64,000 bases of DNA. It comes from Hymenobacter sp. J193 (GTDB taxonomy: Bacteria > Bacteroidota > Bacteroidia > Cytophagales > Hymenobacteraceae). Below are positions 59,846 to 64,000 of this stretch, piece by piece. The position numbers were made by a program, and so were the translations under genes. The notes beneath the pieces were generated by a model. It was not told where the DNA came from, made no database searches, and worked only from the letters and a program-made list of their open reading frames with translations. Within the stretch, counting starts at the first letter, position 1; the number at the start of each line of letters is the position of its first letter. The stretch covers positions 3,929,001 through 3,993,000 of the forward strand of contig NZ_JAJONE010000001.1 in the NCBI RefSeq assembly GCF_024700075.1, written 5' to 3'.

Positions 59846-60478
59846 ATGCGTCTGTACCGAATGCCTGAGCTCCTGCGCCGCCTGCTGCCGGAGTGCTGGT
59901 GGCAGATGCCCGCCAACGGCCGCACCCTGTACCTGACGTTCGACGACGGCCCCATCCCCGAGGAAACGCCGTTTGTGCTCGAGCAGCTGGCCCGGTTCAA
60001 CGCCAAAGCCACGTTCTTTTGCGTGGGCGACAACGTGGAGCGTCACCCCGGCATTGCCCGCGCCGTGCTGGCCGCCGGCCACCGCCTGGCCAACCACACC
60101 CACCACCACCTCAGTGGCTGGACCACGCCCCGCACCGATTACCTCACTGACATAGCCCGCTGCCAGCAGGCGCTGGAAGCCGTTCTGCCCGCACCCGAAG
60201 CGCGCCCGCTGCTGCGGCCTCCCTACGGACGCATCACTGTTCCGCTGGCCCGCCTTCTGAACGAGCAGTACCAGCTTATTATGTGGGACGTGCTTACCTG
60301 CGACTACGACCAAACGCTGGCGCCCGAAGACTGCCTGCGCACGGCCATCAGCCTTACCCGTCCGGGCTCCATCGTGGTGTTTCACGACAGCCTGAAAGCC
60401 AGCCGCAACCTGCGCTATGTACTGCCGCGCTACCTTGCGCACTTTGCCGGGCAGGGCTATTCATTCGCTGCCCTATAA
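59846..60478 (+). CDS. NodB-type polysaccharide deacetylase
   Basis: 210 residues. The NodB homology motifs are T-F-D-D-G-P (Asp33, Asp34), H-T-H-H-H (from about 84) and R-P-P-Y-G near 124-128, giving the catalytic base and metal ligands. It removes acetyl groups from N-acetylated sugars. No signal peptide is visible, so action on lipid-linked or cytoplasmic sugars is possible. A glycosyltransferase begins 12 bases downstream, and the two probably act on the same surface polysaccharide. Confidence 0.9.
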   Translation: MRLYRMPELLRRLLPECWWQMPANGRTLYLTFDDGPIPEETPFVLEQLARFNAKATFFCVGDNVERHPGIARAVLAAGHRLANHTHHHLSGWTTPRTDYLTDIARCQQALEAVLPAPEARPLLRPPYGRITVPLARLLNEQYQLIMWDVLTCDYDQTLAPEDCLRTAISLTRPGSIVVFHDSLKASRNLRYVLPRYLAHFAGQGYSFAAL

Positions 60479-60489
60479 GTTTCTGCCCA

Positions 60490-61596
60490 ATGCTGCTGAC
60501 GGGGCTATTGTTGTTTCTGGCGGTGTGGTTTGCCATTCTGGGCACGGCCGTAGTCCGGTTTGCGGGCCGGCGCGAACCTGCTGTGCCGCCCTTGCTGGAG
60601 CCGTTGCCCCGCGTGAGTATTCTGCTGGCTGCCCGCAACGAGGAAGGCACCCTTGAGCGGTGCCTGCTGGCCATTCGGGCGCTGGACTACCCACCGCAGC
60701 GGGTGGAAGTGCTGCTGGGCGACGATGCCTCCACCGACCAGACGGCCGCCCTGGCCCAGGCCATGATGCAGGACTACGCGGGCAGCTTCCGGCTCATTCC
60801 GATTACGGATACGGTGGGGGAGGCGCGCGGCAAAGCCAACGTGCTGGCTCACCTGGCCCGCGCCGCCACCACCGATGTGTTCTGCATCACCGATGCCGAC
60901 ATTGCCGTGCCTCCCCGCTGGCTGCAGGGCCTGCTGAGCCGCCGGCACGGCACCGTGGGCATCGTCACGGGTATTACCGTAGTGGACGGTCCGCGCCTGT
61001 TCGACCAGCTGCAGGGACTCGACTGGCTTTTGTCGTTGTCGTTGGTGCAGGTGGTGTCGGACTGGGGCCGGCCCGTGACGGCTATGGGCAACAACATGCT
61101 GGTGACGCGCGCAGCCTATGAGGCGACGGGCGGCTACGAGGCGCTGCCGTTTTCCGTCACGGAGGACTACGTGTTGTTCCGGGCCGTGCTGGACCGGGGC
61201 TTTACCTTCCGCAACGTTTTCGCCCCGGAGGTCTTGGCTGAGTCCTTGCCCACGACCACCTTCAGGCAGCTGCTGCACCAGCGGCGGCGCTGGCTGCGGG
61301 GCGTAGAAGCCCTGCCCTGGCGGCTGCAGGCGGCCCTGACGGTCTACGCGGGAATTTATCCGGCTCTGCTGCTGCTAGGCTTTGCCGTGGGGCCTGGGGC
61401 CGCGCTGGCCGTGCTGGCTGCCAAAATGGTGGCTCAGGGGGTACTGGCCACGCTGGCCTTTTACCGGGTAGGCCTGCGTCCGCCGCTGCGCCTGCTGCCC
61501 TTGTTTGAGTTCTACACCGTGGGCCTCACTCTGGGGCTAGTTGCTTTTCGCCTGCTGCCACTGGGCTTCACTTGGAAAGGCCGCCGGTATTCTTGA
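60490..61596 (+). CDS. Membrane family 2 glycosyltransferase
   Basis: 368 residues. The first helix (L-L-T-G-L-L-L-F-L-A-V-W-F) precedes a GT-A domain with I-L-L-A-A-R-N-E-E-G-T-L, G-D-D-A-S-T-D, D-A-D-I-A-V and the Q-R-R-R-W motif near the end. C-terminal helices follow. It is a paralogue of the enzyme at 48225. The ATG at 60490 lies 12 bases after the deacetylase stop. The frame extends far upstream only because it overlaps the deacetylase gene. Confidence 0.9.
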   Translation: MLLTGLLLFLAVWFAILGTAVVRFAGRREPAVPPLLEPLPRVSILLAARNEEGTLERCLLAIRALDYPPQRVEVLLGDDASTDQTAALAQAMMQDYAGSFRLIPITDTVGEARGKANVLAHLARAATTDVFCITDADIAVPPRWLQGLLSRRHGTVGIVTGITVVDGPRLFDQLQGLDWLLSLSLVQVVSDWGRPVTAMGNNMLVTRAAYEATGGYEALPFSVTEDYVLFRAVLDRGFTFRNVFAPEVLAESLPTTTFRQLLHQRRRWLRGVEALPWRLQAALTVYAGIYPALLLLGFAVGPGAALAVLAAKMVAQGVLATLAFYRVGLRPPLRLLPLFEFYTVGLTLGLVAFRLLPLGFTWKGRRYS

Positions 61597-61705
61597 GGTT
61601 TCTTGTTGCTGGTTTTGCATTGATGTGAAATGGCTGTCGATAAACCAGCACCCGCACTGCGTAGTACCTTTGCCAGCAACCAGAAACTATCAATCAGCAA
61701 CTAAC
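61597..61705. repeat. Heptad-array inverted repeat before tatD
   Basis: The right arm reads CAGCAAC, CAGAAAC, TATCAAT, CAGCAAC in 7-base steps up to the tatD start codon. GTTTCTTGTTGCTGG at 61598-61612 is the one-mismatch complement of 61673-61687. The left arm touches the preceding stop codon. A TACCTTTG box lies inside at 61665-61672. Confidence 0.75.
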
Positions 61706-61708
61706 CAT

Positions 61709-62477
61709 ATGCACCTCACCGATTCGCACGCGCACGTCTATTCCGAGCAGTTCAAAGAAGACCGCGCCGCCATGCTGGAGCGGGCCTGGGAAGCCGGCGT
61801 GCGCACCATCGTGATGCCCAACATCGACCATACCAGCATTGAGGTGATGCTGGAAACCGAGCTGCAGCACCCGCAGCAGTGCCAGGCCATGATGGGTCTG
61901 CACCCGTGCTCGGTGGGTAAAAACTTCGAAAAGGAGCTGTACGAGGTGGAAACGTGGCTGGGACAGCGGCCCTTCGCGGCGGTGGGGGGAGTGCGGCATC
62001 GATTTGCACTGGGACAAAACCACGCTGGGCTGGCAGCAGGAAGCCCTGCGCGTGCAGATTGCCCTAGCCAAAAAGCACCAGCTCCCCCTGGTACTGCATA
62101 CCCGCGAGGCTTTCGAGGAAACCTTCGAACTCGTAGAAGCGGCGCAGGACGGGACGTTGCAGGGTGTGTTTCACTGTTTCTCGGGTTCCCGCACCGAGGC
62201 CGAGCGGGTTATCGGGCTGGGCTTCAAGCTGGGTATCGGGGGCGTGGTCACCTTCAAAAACGGCGGCCTCGATAAAGTGCTGCCCGGACTGGGACTGGAG
62301 CATCTGCTGCTGGAAACCGACTGCCCCTACCTGGCACCCGTGCCGTACCGGGGCAAGCGCAATGAGCCGGCGTATCTGCCGCTGGTAGCCCACCGCGTAG
62401 CGGAGTTGCTGGGCAAAGAGCTGGAAGAAGTAGCCGAAGCCACCACCCGCACCGCCCGGGAGCTGTTCCGGCTGTAG
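61709..62477 (+). pseudogene. tatD: TatD-family metal-dependent hydrolase with a frameshift
   Basis: The start gives D-S-H-A-H-V-Y and M-G-L-H-P-C-S-V, typical TatD metal motifs, then runs to G-Q-R-P-F-A-A-V-G-G. The next frame continues with H-W-D-K-T-T-L-G-W-Q, L-P-L-V-L-H-T-R-E, F-H-C-F-S-G and L-E-T-D-C-P-Y-L. Between them a run of six G after GGT (around 61984-61989) is one G too long: with five, the join reads V-G-E-C-G-I-D-L-H-W-D as in normal TatD. This is a single-base homopolymer insertion, either real or a sequencing error. TatD enzymes are DNases or hydrolases in DNA quality control. No second copy is visible. Confidence 0.85.
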
Positions 62478-62594
62478 CAAAAGGAGCCGACGCCGGTGGA
62501 AAAATTATCGGTAAACGCTTAGCTTGCCCTCTCGCCGGCCTCACCCACCGGCGTTTGCCTGCCGTTTGCTTTCCACCCACCGCTCGGGGCCCGC

Positions 62595-62626
62595 TTGCGC
62601 TGCGTGCGGGCCTTGAGCTACCTTTG
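62595..62626 (+). promoter_or_regulatory. Bacteroidota-type promoter of asparaginase
   Basis: TTG at 62595-62597 and TACCTTTG at 62619-62626 are 21 bases apart. The predicted transcript would begin at or next to the TTG start codon at 62634, so it would be leaderless, like recQ. Confidence 0.6.
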
Positions 62627-62633
62627 CCTGCTT

Positions 62634-63707
62634 TTGAACCAGTTACTGGATATTAACATTGCCGCGCCGGCCGCGCCGGAGGCATCGTTGCTGCTGATTT
62701 ACACGGGCGGCACCATTGGCATGGCCTACAACCGGCGGGGCGAGATGGCGCCGATGGAGTTCAGCAGCATGCTGGAGTTGATGCCTGAGCTGCTGCAGTT
62801 CAACGTGCGCCTCACCGTGCGCAGCCTGGCCCACCCCATCGACTCATCCAATGTAATGCCCGCCGACTGGTTTACGCTGGTCGATATCATCCGGGAAAAC
62901 TACGCGGAGTACGACGGCTTCGTGGTGTTGCACGGCACCGATACCATGGCGTACTCGGCCTCGGCCCTGAGTTTTCTGCTTGAAAACCTCACCAAGCCCA
63001 TCATCTTTACCGGGGCCCAGCTCCCCGTGGGCAAGGTGCGCACCGATGCCCGCAAAAACCTGCTCACGGCCCTGGAGCTGGCCGCCGCCCGCGACGCACA
63101 AACCGGCCGGGCCCGGGTGCCCGAGGTCAGTATTTTCTTTCACAACGTGCTGCTGCGCGGCAACCGGGCCAAGAAAGTGGAAAGCGGCCACTTCAATGCC
63201 TTTAAGAGTGAAAACTACCCGCCTCTGGTGCGCGCCGGCATCGATTTGGAGTACAACCAGGCCTTTATTCGTACGGCCGTGCCGCCCGGTATTCCGCTTT
63301 TTCACCGGGAACTGGACGACCGGGTAACCATCCTGAAGCTCTATCCGGGCATTGCCGAACGCATGGTACGCGGCATTCTGGAGGTGGATGACCTGCGGGG
63401 CTGTGTGCTCGAAACGTACGGGGCCGGCAACGCCCCCACGGCGCCGTGGTTTACCAGCGCCCTGCGCGACTCCACCGACCGGGGCCTGCACATTCTCAAC
63501 GTGAGCCAGTGCGACGAAGGCCACGTGCAGCAGGGCCGCTACGAAACCAGTGCCCACCTGCGCGACCTGGGCGTTATCGGAGGCGAAGACATTACTACCG
63601 AAGCGGCCATTACCAAGCTCATGTATGTGCTGGCCCAGCCGCTCAGTGAAGCCGAAACGGCCGCCGGTCTGGCCCGCGACCTGCGCGGCGAAATCACGCC
63701 GGGGTAG
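62634..63707 (+). CDS. ansA: Type I L-asparaginase
   Basis: 357 residues. The catalytic threonine is in I-Y-T-G-G-T-I-G-M, and the second motif is V-L-H-G-T-D-T-M-A-Y-S-A-S-A-L, with the lysine in L-P-V-G-K-V-R-T-D-A-R-K-N. It splits asparagine to aspartate and ammonia. No signal peptide is seen, so it is the cytoplasmic low-affinity type. The start is called as TTG at 62634 because a longer frame crosses the promoter and the residues from N-Q-L-L-D-I-N-I resemble family N-termini. Confidence 0.9.
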   Translation: MNQLLDINIAAPAAPEASLLLIYTGGTIGMAYNRRGEMAPMEFSSMLELMPELLQFNVRLTVRSLAHPIDSSNVMPADWFTLVDIIRENYAEYDGFVVLHGTDTMAYSASALSFLLENLTKPIIFTGAQLPVGKVRTDARKNLLTALELAAARDAQTGRARVPEVSIFFHNVLLRGNRAKKVESGHFNAFKSENYPPLVRAGIDLEYNQAFIRTAVPPGIPLFHRELDDRVTILKLYPGIAERMVRGILEVDDLRGCVLETYGAGNAPTAPWFTSALRDSTDRGLHILNVSQCDEGHVQQGRYETSAHLRDLGVIGGEDITTEAAITKLMYVLAQPLSEAETAAGLARDLRGEITPG

Positions 63708-63788
63708 GGGCCTGGCTGGTGAGAATTACCCGGCGGCTTGCGTTTCCGGAAAATAGGGTGTTATTTTGCGCCAGCTTCCCCGCATCCT

Positions 63789-63876
63789 AGAGAGGTGTCC
63801 GAGTGGTTGAAGGAGCACGCCTGGAAAGTGTGTATGGGTCTAAAGCTCATCGTGGGTTCGAATCCCATCCTCTCTG
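63789..63876 (+). tRNA. tRNA-Ser(GGA)
   Basis: 88 bases. Acceptor AGAGAGG pairs with CCTCTCT; the anticodon arm CACGC/GTGTG holds the loop CTGGAAA with anticodon GGA. A long variable arm and T arm (GTGGGTTCGAATCCCAT) follow. Discriminator is G and CCA is not encoded. Confidence 0.95.
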
Positions 63877-63880
63877 CATA

Positions 63881-63913
63881 AAACCCCGTTTGCAAGCCGC
63901 AAACGGGGTTTTT
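63881..63913 (+). terminator. Terminator after tRNA-Ser
   Basis: AACCCCGTTTG pairs with CAAACGGGGTT and is followed by TTTCTTTT. It ends the tRNA-Ser transcript. Confidence 0.85.
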
Positions 63914-64000
63914 CTTTTGATGGGGGACGCTATAGGGGACGTATTCGAACTTTCGTTTTATTTATGTGAGGCTACAACTTCTACAGAACATAATCTGAAT

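Noticed and set aside
1..64000. Restriction-modification, toxin-antitoxin, prophage or secretion-effector systems
   Set aside because: No characteristic genes for these were found on either strand; the low-GC patch near 50 kb is too small and unrecognised to call.

Overview
The window looks like chromosome from a GC-rich Bacteroidota of the order Cytophagales, most like Hymenobacter. The signs are a SusC/SusD pair, two proteins with type IX secretion C-terminal sorting domains, a bacillithiol deacetylase, an OhrR-type regulator, several TAnnTTTG promoter elements close to start codons, and frequent non-ATG starts. All names come from reading the sequence; no database search was run.

Layout. 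1-5.6 kb: recQ, an ohrR-ohr peroxide operon with a clear operator, a rhodanese and a secreted T9SS protein. 5.8-11 kb: a PASTA protein, a tandem double D-Ala-D-Ala ligase and pgk. 11-13.6 kb: membrane protein, site-2 protease and HAD phosphatase. 13.7-14.4 kb: a CAU-anticodon tRNA split in its anticodon loop by a group I intron that encodes an HNH endonuclease. 14.5-21.8 kb: bshB1, a broken carbonic anhydrase, a YeiH transporter, an FAD oxidoreductase and two DoxX-like genes (one frameshifted). 21.9-32.7 kb: a probable galactan-use locus with SusD, SusC, a GH2 beta-galactosidase and a divergent GH53 endo-galactanase. A 34-bp perfect palindrome with a LacI-type core lies between the two hydrolases. 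33.4-38.4 kb: PaaY, PaaZ and a two-component system. 38.5-40.9 kb: SulP anion transporter and beta-carbonic anhydrase. 41-44.2 kb: lipoprotein, an inner-membrane/outer-membrane protein and an ECF sigma factor. 44.4-53.7 kb: PhzF, TPR protein, ruvC, a flippase-like protein with a glycosyltransferase, a low-GC patch of unknown small genes, an OppC permease and a PP2C phosphatase. 53.9-54.1 kb: a MITE. 54.2-61.6 kb: surface polysaccharide genes (ligase, Wzz, Wzx, two glycosyltransferases, a NodB deacetylase). The end holds a frameshifted tatD, asparaginase and tRNA-Ser(GGA).

Three signals stand out beyond the genes. First is the self-splicing intron in what is probably tRNA-Ile2. Second is a family of intergenic elements made of 7- or 8-nt periodic degenerate words arranged as inverted repeats, often abutting start codons. 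Two copies of one such element sit in frame inside the double Ddl gene. Third is a seven-unit, 22-nt tandem array of small palindromes between susC and susD.

Three genes carry frame-breaking changes (carbonic anhydrase, a DoxX-like gene, tatD). Two of these are single-base changes in homopolymers and could be sequencing errors.
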